Assembly (NCBI GenBank): GCA_021650895.1
Contig: CP091278.1
Location: 3,563,659-3,627,658, forward strand
DNA from: Candidatus Jettenia sp.
GTDB taxonomy: Bacteria > Planctomycetota > Brocadiia > Brocadiales > Brocadiaceae
Length of the DNA: 64,000 bases
Direction of reading: 5' to 3'
Below, in pieces: positions 25,259 through 32,911 of this stretch. The notes beneath the pieces were generated by a model, which saw only the letters and a list, made by a program, of their open reading frames with translations, searched no databases and was not told the origin of the DNA. Made by a program: the position numbers and the translations under genes. The first letter of the stretch is position 1. Each line of letters begins with the position of its first letter.

Positions 25259-25343
25259 TTGTATTTTTAATACAAATAATACAATTAATATTAATTTTCA
25301 ACATAATTTTTTATATTGACAATACAAAGTGTATAAATATAAT
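25259..25343 (+). promoter_or_regulatory. Consensus promoter with repeated AATACAA sites
   Basis: Perfect TTGACA (25316-25321) and TATAAT (25338-25343), 16-nt spacer, drive the ribbon-helix-helix gene. Upstream are an inverted repeat TTGTATT/AATACAA (25259-25265 and 25269-25275), another AATACAA at 25278-25284 and one overlapping the -35 end at 25321-25327. These repeated half-sites between divergent genes suit binding by the small regulator itself. Confidence 0.65.
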
Positions 25344-25362
25344 GAAAACTAAAGGAGATACG

Positions 25363-25533
25363 ATGCCAGAAAAAACAGATAAAACTTTTATAAATATTCA
25401 AATTCCAACGGAGATGTTGGATTGGATTGATGACTATCGCTTTAAAAATAGGATTCAATCTAGGTCAGAAGCTGTAAGGCAATTGTTAGAGAAGGCCTTG
25501 GGCAGTCCAAAAAAAGATCCCTTAAAGAAGTAA
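25363..25533 (+). CDS. Ribbon-helix-helix (Arc/MetJ-type) regulator
   Basis: 56 residues. KTFINIQIPTEMLDWIDDY is the DNA-contacting strand and first helix, and SRSEAVRQLLEKAL the second helix of the ribbon-helix-helix fold. The ATG at 25363 has AAGGAG 5 nt upstream; an ATG at 25342 overlaps the -10 box and lies before the transcription start, so it cannot be used. It probably binds the AATACAA sites next to it. Small regulators of this type can be antitoxins; no toxin of its own follows directly. Confidence 0.82.
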   Translation: MPEKTDKTFINIQIPTEMLDWIDDYRFKNRIQSRSEAVRQLLEKALGSPKKDPLKK

Positions 25534-25737
25534 GGGTACAAGCGGTTAGCCTAACTTGTCCTTTGGGTAAAACCCATTGATGAGATAATAGGAGATGGCG
25601 CCCCTACTCTTGTACCTCTTGGGAACGTATATGAGCAGTGGGGACGCCCGCTCAAAACTGCCTATACGGGCCTTAGCGCGCTTCGCTTCGGTTATGTTCC
25701 AGTGTGTTTATATGCGTTTTTGTTAGGAGAATATATA
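25534..25737. other. Unexplained GC-richer spacer before the toxin-antitoxin pair
   Basis: About 200 nt with a higher GC content than its surroundings, no convincing gene, an 8-bp inverted repeat GGTACAAG/CTTGTACC (25535-25542, 25609-25616) and a small GGGTAAAACCC hairpin near 25565. It may be a structured RNA leader or a relic of inserted DNA. Confidence 0.35.
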
Positions 25738-25986
25738 ATGACTACCACCATAAAGCAAGGAACCGATCTTATCAAAGTCAGGCAATACATCATTGATAAT
25801 GAGGGTCACAAGGTAGCTGCAATAATTGACATTGAAGAGCTTAACAGGCTGGGAGAAGTGTTAAAGCATATTCCATCATCAGAGGTATTGCTCTATCAAA
25901 ATAGCGAAGCCTTTGAAGGCGTCCAAAGAGGTTTAAAAGAGGCATCGGAAGGAAAAATCTCAAAACTTAATCTTGATGACCTATAG
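25738..25986 (+). CDS. Type II antitoxin (RelB/Phd-like)
   Basis: 82 residues. The N-terminal half (KVRQYIIDNEGHKVAAIIDI) looks like the DNA-binding, dimerising part of Phd/RelB-like antitoxins, and the C-terminal part (EAFEGVQRGLKEASEGKISK) the toxin-binding tail. The ATG at 25738 follows TTAGGAG with an 8-nt spacer. The toxin-like gene starts 9 nt after its stop. A decayed paralogue of the same pair lies at 28991-29284 in the same orientation. Confidence 0.82.
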   Translation: MTTTIKQGTDLIKVRQYIIDNEGHKVAAIIDIEELNRLGEVLKHIPSSEVLLYQNSEAFEGVQRGLKEASEGKISKLNLDDL

Positions 25987-25995
25987 GAACATCCC

Positions 25996-26355
25996 TTGTT
26001 TGAAATATTCTTAACCAATCAGGCGCAAGAACAACTCGACAAACTCAAAACCGACAAGGGACTTTTCAAGAGATACAAGGCGGTAAAAAAGGCCATTCAA
26101 TTTTTATCTCAAAATCCAAGGCATCCTGGCTTACAAACCCATGAGTTTACCACGCTGAAAGGGCCAAAAGGAGAAAAGGTTTTTGAGGCTTATGTCGAAC
26201 AATCCACACCGGCAGCATATCGAATATTTTGGTGTTACGGCCCTAACAAGAAGCAGATCACCCATAGCACTTCGTACATACCATTCACGGTGAAAACGAA
26301 ATTCGCTTCCCGGATCTATCAACCGATAACAGATCAACGCCTTCAGCATATTTAG
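25996..26355 (+). pseudogene. RelE/ParE-like toxin with IS-replaced C-terminus
   Basis: The first ~88 residues match RelE/ParE toxins: EIFLTNQAQEQLDKLKTDKG, the PRHPGLQTHEF strand, EKVFEAYVEQ and AAYRIFWCYGP. The TTG start at 25996 is supported by the same TTG in the relic copy at 29243. From about 26258 the frame runs into a reverse-strand transposase fragment, so the last ~30 residues are read from transposon DNA and the usual final strand is lost. The product may be inactive or altered. It is preceded by an intact antitoxin. Confidence 0.72.
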
Positions 26356-26751
26356 CCAGCTTGTCCCCTTGCGACTTGACGGCAAACGCTGCATCCAGAA
26401 TATGTCCAGTTCCAGCATATTCCACAAATACAACCCCAACCAGCATGCACCCCATTCCCGTGGATGGCGCAATTCTATTTTGTCCAACCGCACCCGGATG
26501 GTTTCGCAAGCCACTACGGGTAACTCTTCCCGATCATCCGGAAACAACGCCAGTTGTTTTGGCTGCCTCTTTTCACCCCAAAGTGCCTCTATCGTCCGAA
26601 CCCATCCCACCCGCTGGTTGTCATTGAGTTCTCCCAAATAGAGAACTTGCCTCTGCACCACTCTTCTTCCGTTAACCCGGCGGTTCTCTACAACGCTCCA
26701 ATACCGGTGTGTCTTCCCATCTTTCGTCTGTGTTTTCTCTCGTAAAAACAT
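26256..26751 (-). mobile_element. IS1634-like transposase remnant (N-terminal ~165 residues)
   Basis: The reverse strand from an ATG at 26751 encodes MFLREKTQTKDGKTHRYWS, VVENRRVNGRRVVQRQVLYL, GELNDNQRVGWVRTIEALWG and later LIDPGSEFRFHREWYVRSAM, the N-terminal part of IS1634/IS4-type transposases. Similarity stops after ...SAMGDLL, exactly where the toxin gene begins in the other direction, so the catalytic core is gone. The element is dead. The GC content here is higher than around it. Confidence 0.78.
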
Positions 26752-27298
26752 GCAGGCATTTTCGCAGTTTCCTGTGAATGCATCGGGTAGGTCGGCACTA
26801 CATGCCATTTTGAAATTTGATCCCTGTAAAATTAAGAGTTTCTGGGTAATTTTTGCCAAAAAACTACCTTTTTTGGGTACGAATTGCGAAAGTCGGGTTA
26901 ATCTGGAATCCAGACAATCCAGACCTACCCTAACCCCCCAACGAACAAGAAGTGAAAAATGGATGTTGAAATAGGCTCTTTCGTTTTAACTGAAATTCAA
27001 GATATCTAATTGTTAAGCTGTTGTTGTTTAATGACTTAATTAATTGAGCGACAAAAACATCGATTTCTTAAGCACTTGAAATTAAAAACATACAAAAAAC
27101 CTCTCGAATGTCAGTTCTAAGATATTTTACTAAGGAATTTTACTTTAGGGAGAATCAGGTAGGTCTTCTATAAACTTTAGAGTTAAAAAATCACATTTGA
27201 TTTTTAGTAGATACGTTGGGTATACTGTTACTCCAAAAAATAAATAAAAATTGGAATTGTCTTGTTGTTTTATGCTTAACTGAAACTTAAGGCTATGA
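26752..27298. other. Non-coding spacer, probable IS flank
   Basis: No gene supported. 26752-26945 is GC-richer and contains palindromic TCTGGAATCCAGA (26909-26921 region), probably the outer end of the IS remnant. 26946-27298 is AT-rich with no clear signal. Confidence 0.4.
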
Positions 27299-28141
27299 AT
27301 GTTAAGACAAGAACTTTCTGAGAAAGTATATTCTTTTCTACAAAAGGTTAAATATGTATCCGGAGGGATTGTTTTATTTGTAAGCACTTTACTAAAAGCC
27401 AATGTACCTCACATACCTTTTATATCTTCATTTATTGACCTTTGTCAGCATAATGCCTGGTGGATTATTATACTTTTTACTTTCGCTGGAGGACTGTCAC
27501 AATTTTTAAGCAATCGCATAGGTTCACCAAACATTTGGCGGGTAGTACAACATATTCTTGATCAATACCGAGAAGAGGTTTTTGGTAAAGATGAAAATAC
27601 TAAAGAAGATGCTGAACATTTTCACCGTATAACACTTTTTAAACATTTAAAGTGGCGTTGGGCATTAGTAAAATGGCCTTGGTCTGGATGGGTAGTGCCG
27701 GTTGCACGATCTGGTTCAAGTACTAAAACAAAAATCCAATGCTTTCTGGCATCAAAAGAGCGCCCTGACGATGCTGAAGGTGTTGTAGGGAAAACTTGGG
27801 CAAGTAATCGTGAAGTAAAAGTTTTTAATTTACCCGATTGTAAAAGTTTTTAATTTACCCGATTTAAGTGTAGACAATCCACCAGAAAGCGATATTATAG
27901 AATATGCGCGGGAAGCATTTGTAACCAAAGAATGGATACATAACCGGATACGAACGAATAAGAGAGGGCTACAATGTCGCTCATTATTTGGCGTTTGTAT
28001 TGAGGTAAAAGGTATTCCCTGGGGTGCTTTGGTAATAGATAGTCGAAATCCAGAACCCTCCCGGCTTAGAAAATCTTACAAAAAAAACGCCAAGTTAGAA
28101 GCCTATAAAGATATTTTAAGTAAGCTTCTTGAAAAAGTATA
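27299..28141 (+). pseudogene. Membrane-anchored GAF-like protein broken by a 25-bp duplication
   Basis: The N-terminal part has two membrane segments (SGGIVLFVSTLL and WWIIILFTFAGGLSQF) followed by a soluble domain with VGKTWASNREVKVFNLPD, a GAF-like signature. The frame breaks at a perfect 25-bp tandem duplication (27815-27839 and 27840-27864). Removing one copy restores the frame into ESDIIEYAREAF, RSLFGVCIEVKGIPWGALVI and onward. That frame meets a TAG at 28095 just after an A7 run; one more A would carry it to 28141. So there are one or two frameshifts. The next gene follows closely with its own ribosome-binding site. It could have been a sensor of the island. Confidence 0.72.
27815..27864 (+). 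repeat. Perfect 25-bp tandem duplication
   Basis: Two adjacent identical 25-bp units beginning GTAAAAGTTTTTAATT and ending CCCGATT. Because 25 is not a multiple of three, the duplication shifts the frame of the GAF-like gene and adds a premature stop. It may be a recent slippage event or phase-variable. Confidence 0.92.
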
Positions 28142-28160
28142 AATCAGAAAGGAGAAAATT

Positions 28161-28622
28161 ATGTCAAAATGGCTTCAAGTAAATCCCGATGCTGAAGAAT
28201 TCACGAAGCGACCACAAACCAAAGGTTCTAAGGTTAAAGTTGAATTCCTGGTATCATCATACGATATACCAGAGGCTGTTCGTGGTTCCTATAACAAGGA
28301 GAAGGACCGATTTGTTATTGAATTTAAATATATAGGCGATGAACCAACGAAAGAGCAACCCCAAGATAATTACGTTACATTCGTAATTGGCAAAAACAGT
28401 GGCCGATTATATGGAATTGAAATTGACGTTAAAGCTCTAAGGGTAGAAAAGGTTGAGTTACGAATGAAAATAAAAGATGAAGTCAAGAAAACACTCAACA
28501 ACCTCATCCAGAAACCAATAAATCGGCTTAGACAGGATAACTACCGCCTCACACAGAAGGCTTTATCTGAAATAGAAGATGAGCTTTATTCTCCTCTATT
28601 AGAACTATCTCATAGCCGATAA
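28161..28622 (+). CDS. Hypothetical 153-residue protein downstream of the GAF-like gene
   Basis: Starts MSKWLQVNPDAEEF and has a good AAAGGAG site 6-7 nt before the ATG. Beta-rich first half (KVKVEFLVSSYDIP, RFVIEFKYIGDE, YVTFVIGKNSGRLYGIEIDV) and a long helical second half (VKKTLNNLIQKPINRLRQDN). It follows the GAF-like pseudogene by 19 nt, so they were probably one operon. Family not recognised. Confidence 0.7.
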   Translation: MSKWLQVNPDAEEFTKRPQTKGSKVKVEFLVSSYDIPEAVRGSYNKEKDRFVIEFKYIGDEPTKEQPQDNYVTFVIGKNSGRLYGIEIDVKALRVEKVELRMKIKDEVKKTLNNLIQKPINRLRQDNYRLTQKALSEIEDELYSPLLELSHSR

Positions 28623-28790
28623 TTCAGATTATAAGCCCCCACGAACCCAACTTGAAAAATTACAAATTCTGGACAGTTTCGGGTAATTCCATGGACACTT
28701 TACTTAGAACTTATCCGTAAATAACTAGATATTTTTCAGGAAATATGCTATATTTCACCTCATCTATAATTTTCGAGAGAGGATGTGGAT

Positions 28791-28925
28791 ATGTCAAAGA
28801 TACGATCATGGGAAGTATCAGATGCATTGTGGGAGAGAGTACAGCCACTGATTCCAGTTTTGCCGAAGAGAAAAGCAGAGAAAGAGGGTAAAAGAAATGG
28901 GGTCAAATCTTTCATCTTGGTATAA
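28791..28925 (+). mobile_element. IS5-like transposase N-terminal fragment
   Basis: MSKIRSWEVSDALWERVQPL followed by IPVLPKRKAEKEGKRNG matches the start of IS5/IS1182-type transposases (the usual ...D-x-x-W-x-x-I-x-P-L-L-P pattern). It runs only 44 codons before a stop; the last residues come from the 16-bp inverted repeat at 28904-28919, which seems to have replaced the rest. Dead fragment. Confidence 0.7.
28904..28919. repeat. Right end of the perfect 16-bp inverted repeat
   Basis: CAAATCTTTCATCTTG, the exact reverse complement of 24851-24866. It interrupts the IS5-like fragment, so it arrived after that insertion. It is preceded by GGGGT. Confidence 0.6.
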
Positions 28926-28990
28926 TATTTTTATACTGTAAAGAATTGAAAACTAAGATATTTATCTAAAATAAATCTAAAGAAAGTAAA

Positions 28991-29284
28991 ATGAGTATCA
29001 CGTTAAAGAAAAAAGTGACTTAATCAATCAAACAATATATCACGGATAATAAAGGTCATAAAATAGCTGCGATTATCGAAATAGAAGAGCTTAATACATC
29101 GAAAGCACTACTAAAAACAATTCCATCATCAGAATCCTGGCTCTATGAGAACAAAGAAGCTTTTGAGAGTGTACAGAGAGTAAAAGAAGCATCAGAAGGC
29201 AAAATTTCAAAACTTAATCTTGATGAGCTTTAGGATTATTCCTTGTTTGAAATACTTCTAACCAATCACGCAAAAGAACAGTAA
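28991..29284 (+). pseudogene. Relic of a second copy of the RelB/RelE-like pair
   Basis: The DNA encodes, with one frameshift near 29015, a close paralogue of the antitoxin at 25738 (ITDNKGHKIAAIIEIEEL, TIPSSESWLYENKEAFESV, EASEGKISKLNLDEL). It is followed at the same spacing by the TTG start of the toxin (LFEILLTNHAKEQ), which stops after 13 residues at 29282-29284. The original start ATG at 28991 leads to a stop in 12 codons. Both genes are therefore dead. Divergence from the first copy shows this is an old duplication or independent acquisition. Confidence 0.8.
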
Positions 29285-29778
29285 AATTTGATCTAATCCG
29301 AAGTCCTGAACTTTTTTAAAAACTCTTATTTCTTCTTTTATTCGATACCCTTTCTCGATCAATTCAAGTAATAAAGCTTCCACTTTTATTTTATCAAGTT
29401 TGCCATTCTTGTATGAATCCCACAATATACCAAGTGTCCCTTTGGGATTAAGCCCTTTGAATCGCGCAGCAGTCCTTGCTTTCGATTCGTCTATAAATAC
29501 TCTCTCAATATTCTTTCTCACTGCAAGGTTTATTACTGCCTTTTCTCCATCACCAAGAAATTCTGGCAAATCTTTTAGAATAGTAACTCGGTAAGAAATT
29601 ATATTTTTACTTTTGAGATATCGTAGTATCAGTTGTGCATTTTCTTTTTTTCTTTTGACACCATTCTTGATCTCTAATTCTGCCTGGGAAGGAATATAAA
29701 GAGTGTAACTATCAAGAAGATTAATTTGACCTATTTTGGCAAGAAATATAAGAGGTGATGCATTACATACAACCTCAT
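29258..29778 (-). pseudogene. PIN-like (DUF3368/VapC-type) toxin, damaged at both ends
   Basis: The coding frame gives VCNASPLIFLAKIGQINLLD, the N-terminal DxSPLI-like block of DUF3368 PIN proteins (here N in place of the usual D), then FLGDGEKAVINLAV, VFIDESKARTAARFKGL and GTLGILWDSYKNGKL, all typical. No ATG, GTG or TTG exists in frame before this block; the ATG at 29778 is one base out of frame, so a single-base loss near 29774 is likely. The 3' end reads through into the antitoxin/toxin relic and stops at 29258. The intact UPF0175-type antitoxin gene ends 4 nt upstream. Probably an inactivated toxin, unless started by an unusual codon further in. Confidence 0.7.
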
Positions 29779-29782
29779 GCGT

Positions 29783-30064
29783 TTATTTTAGGTCCTCAAC
29801 CAGATTCTCCATGGTATAGTCAAGATGTATATCGGCCTTTTTTAATTTATCTATTATGTCCCATATATCTAAAGAAAGCATTTCAGCAGCCTTCTGAAGG
29901 GTAATTTTGCGGTTTCTATAAAGTTCGAGGATATTCTTCTCATTCAACAACTCAATACCCTCATTTATCACCTTGTTAACAAGGTCGTCAACCTCCATAC
30001 CATGTGTTTTTGAAGCTTTTTCCACTTTTTTATATAAATTATCGCTAAGTTTAACTACCTTCAT
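29783..30064 (-). CDS. UPF0175-type antitoxin
   Basis: 93 residues. MKVVKLSDNLYKKVEKAS is a ribbon-helix-helix-like start; ILELYRNRKITLQKAAEMLS and LDIWDIIDKLKKADIHLDY form the UPF0175 core, ending ENLVEDLK. The ATG at 30064 has AGGGATG upstream; an in-frame start at 30091 would add nine residues. UPF0175 proteins are antitoxins of DUF3368 PIN toxins, and such a toxin frame follows directly. Confidence 0.82.
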   Translation of the reverse strand: MKVVKLSDNLYKKVEKASKTHGMEVDDLVNKVINEGIELLNEKNILELYRNRKITLQKAAEMLSLDIWDIIDKLKKADIHLDYTMENLVEDLK

Positions 30065-30923
30065 CTTTTCATCCCTAAAAATAAATGACATTCATACAGC
30101 CTATAATAATATCTAAAAATATCTATAATACTCTTTATAATTTTTATTCTAAAGTATAGTAAACTTCCACTATTGGCTTGTCAAGTCTATTGGCTTTTAT
30201 ACCAGTAAGCTAATTCTGTGTTTATAAATTAAGGCTTTCCTAAACATTTTATTTCTCACTCCGGGGCGAACATCTGTTATAGCAATAGTTATAGAAATAT
30301 GATTGAAAACTTATTCTTTCCTATTGTCTTCTTCTTGACAGCCCTTTGATACGTTTATGTAAAGTTATATCCAATGTCTTGACTCTTTCCACTGCCTTTT
30401 TATGAAGCTCTTGTAATACCTTTTTAATTTATCCTCTGATGACACATTAAGCGAGCGATATGACACATCTTTTATGGCACACTTCTGAGACATGTCACAT
30501 TCATTATTCTTGTTTTGAATAACCTGCCCTTAATTGCCGCATAATATTTTTTAATAAAAACATAAGAGAATTGAAATCAAAAAGAGTGAAATTTAAATAG
30601 CGGTAAAGTTTAAAATAAGATTTGAATGTGTAATATTTTAGAATATACCCTCAATTAAAAAAAAATAACCACAACGTATATCACACCCATCCGTTATCAT
30701 TATAGTTTGTTTTGATCCAGCTCTATCCATCCCTTTTCATGGTATATTTTTTGATATAACAAATGTTTAATCTTAGGGCTAAAGCAGAATTTATCTCAGA
30801 AATAAGGTTTTCTCCGTTGTTCATCATATATCTTTAGCAGCTATTATTCGGTAACTGATTTTTCCAGGGTGAATTTTTTCCAAATTATATGGTAGTTCGA
30901 AACATATTATACGGAGACTAGAT
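30065..30923. other. Long AT-rich spacer with a small gene relic
   Basis: No intact gene in ~860 nt. On the minus strand between 30493 and 30321 there is a decayed reading frame: MSQKCAIKDVSYRSLN, then after a one-base shift QELHKKAVERVKTLDITLHK and RIKGLSRRRQ with a stop at 30321. It looks like the end of a lost gene. The rest is AT-rich and contains the probable promoter region of the asparagine-synthetase-like gene. Confidence 0.4.
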
Positions 30924-32822
30924 ATGAGCAGCATGTATGGATTTTCAGCACAAAAACGGATCAATAATCCCGCTATCATACTTAATAAAATGTTCAGGGC
31001 TATTCCCTCCCCATGTTTATCGGCCAATCATCAGTGGACTACACTAGAAGGACTCGTAGGTCTTGGAACAACTTATCCTGCAAAAGCCAGTGGATCCAAA
31101 TATTATGCTGAAGATTTATCAAGCGGTATGTATTGTATTTTTGATGGTATTATATACCGTGATAATAACGATCTAAACAGAAAGAGCCTTGTAGAAACTG
31201 ATGGAGCTGCTTTTTTACTTGAGCAATATCAGAGATTAGGGATTAATTGTTTAAGGAATATCAATGGCAGTTTCAATGTAGCCTGGTGGGATGAAAAAGC
31301 ACATCGGTTAATTTTAGCTAATGATAAGTTAGGTCATAACCTCTTATTTTGGGGTATTCGGGATAATATCCTTGTCTTTGCATCCATGCTGGCACGGATT
31401 ATGACAATCGGCATTTTATCCTCTGATATAGATATAGAGGGGTTTGCTGATCTATTAAACTACGGATACATTCTGGGTGAAAGAACCCTTTTCAAAGATA
31501 TCCATGTTCTGCCACCCGCCAGTTTCCTTATCTTTGAAGGAGGTAAGGTATGCATCAAACAATATTGGCATTTGAATCAGGTGGAATCTCATGGAAGGTA
31601 TGATAAACAACGGTTAGATGAACTGGAGAATATTTTTAAATTAGCAGTAAAGCGTTCTATTCTGCCGGATAAAACATGTGCTATTGACCTGACAGGAGGA
31701 CTTGATTCACGGTGTATACTAGCAGCCGCTGTAAACCAACGATTACCATTTATTACCCATACCGGTGGCCAACCGGATACTACGGATGTCGTAATTGCCA
31801 AAAGATTGTCTGCTCAAATTGGAGTACAGCATTGTTTTGAGTCAATTAACCCACAAATGTTAAGCGAATGGCTCGTTCCTATGGTACTTTATCAAGGGGG
31901 TATTTTTGCAACCATTCATTGTCACCCTTGTCAACTCCTCTATTCTCCGTTACCATTCGATGCAGTAGTGCAAGGGACCGGAGGAGAATTTGCCCGGGGC
32001 GCCGATTGGGTCTCTCCCGGCGACCTCCGTATCAGCAATCTTACTACTGAGTTTATCATGCGCCGCTTATCACCAAGAACAGCTCAATGCCTAAACATGG
32101 AGCAACTTTGGAAACGGGAATTCAGATTCATCGGCATGCATGCTCCGCGAGAACATTTATATAGCTTACTTGCAGGATACAAACCAAAAGATTCTCCTAT
32201 TGCTGTTATGAAGTACCTTTCTCTTAACGAACTTGGACGTAAATTTCTCAATAAGGCAATTTTAATTGCGCGTGGCAGCAAGGGCGCATATTTTCCCTAC
32301 TTTGACCATCAATGGGTAGAGGCTATCGCCTCTATTCCCATATCTGAACGAGTAAACAATAGAATACAAACTGATTTAATTAAGAGGCTTTGTCCTGAAA
32401 TCAAAGATATTCCCTATACACATGATCCTTTTCCTCTACTAGCTCCTTTGTGGAAAATCTTTATGAGAAAAGGCTATAGAGTAGTTAAGCGGAGAACATT
32501 ACAAAAGTTACAATTTACTAATATAAATCCTGATGAAGTTCCCAGTACCTATTATTTTCGTTGGTCCCGTAAGGAAATGTACAATACTTTCATTGAACTC
32601 CTCTATAATCCCCATGCCGCATTTCGAACCTATCTTAACTGGAAAACCGTTGAAACCTTGCTCAATCAGCATTTTACAGGCAAAAGGAACTGGGAAATCC
32701 TTGTAGCTGCTCTGACCGTATTTGAAATCTCTCATAAACTATGGGTAGCTCCCTATAAACCTTACACCGATGAACATGTTATTCCGTTATTTTTACCATC
32801 TGATTTGAGAAAAGCGATTTGA
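30924..32822 (+). CDS. Asparagine synthetase-like enzyme lacking the N-terminal glutaminase cysteine
   Basis: 632 residues. The N-terminal ~210 residues resemble a class II glutamine amidotransferase domain, but it begins M-S-S-M-Y-G rather than M-C-G, so the catalytic Cys2 is absent. The C-terminal domain has the ATP pyrophosphatase loop TGGLDS (257-262) followed by RCILAAAV. Such proteins adenylate a carboxylate and use ammonia or another amine; relatives act in asparagine synthesis, lasso-peptide cyclisation and surface polysaccharide modification. The ATG at 30924 has ACGGAGA upstream. It is followed by a GNAT-like gene 89 nt away, suggesting a modification pathway rather than amino-acid supply. 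Exact substrate unknown. Confidence 0.82.
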   Translation: MSSMYGFSAQKRINNPAIILNKMFRAIPSPCLSANHQWTTLEGLVGLGTTYPAKASGSKYYAEDLSSGMYCIFDGIIYRDNNDLNRKSLVETDGAAFLLEQYQRLGINCLRNINGSFNVAWWDEKAHRLILANDKLGHNLLFWGIRDNILVFASMLARIMTIGILSSDIDIEGFADLLNYGYILGERTLFKDIHVLPPASFLIFEGGKVCIKQYWHLNQVESHGRYDKQRLDELENIFKLAVKRSILPDKTCAIDLTGGLDSRCILAAAVNQRLPFITHTGGQPDTTDVVIAKRLSAQIGVQHCFESINPQMLSEWLVPMVLYQGGIFATIHCHPCQLLYSPLPFDAVVQGTGGEFARGADWVSPGDLRISNLTTEFIMRRLSPRTAQCLNMEQLWKREFRFIGMHAPREHLYSLLAGYKPKDSPIAVMKYLSLNELGRKFLNKAILIARGSKGAYFPYFDHQWVEAIASIPISERVNNRIQTDLIKRLCPEIKDIPYTHDPFPLLAPLWKIFMRKGYRVVKRRTLQKLQFTNINPDEVPSTYYFRWSRKEMYNTFIELLYNPHAAFRTYLNWKTVETLLNQHFTGKRNWEILVAALTVFEISHKLWVAPYKPYTDEHVIPLFLPSDLRKAI

Positions 32823-32911
32823 AAAAGTCTGTCAATATACATAAGTTTACTGTATGGCAAAATGGATGAATACCCTATAAATTTTGTAGAGTAATAATAA
32901 GGCAATTAATT

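Noticed and set aside
25548-25728. Possible integron attC site (GCCTAAC ... GTTAGGA)
   Set aside because: The end blocks fit only in part and the 180-nt interior is not palindromic; the right block is the ribosome-binding site of the antitoxin gene.
26361-26974. Several plus-strand open frames opposite the transposase
   Set aside because: They are antisense to the IS1634-like coding sequence, which carries the recognisable protein motifs.
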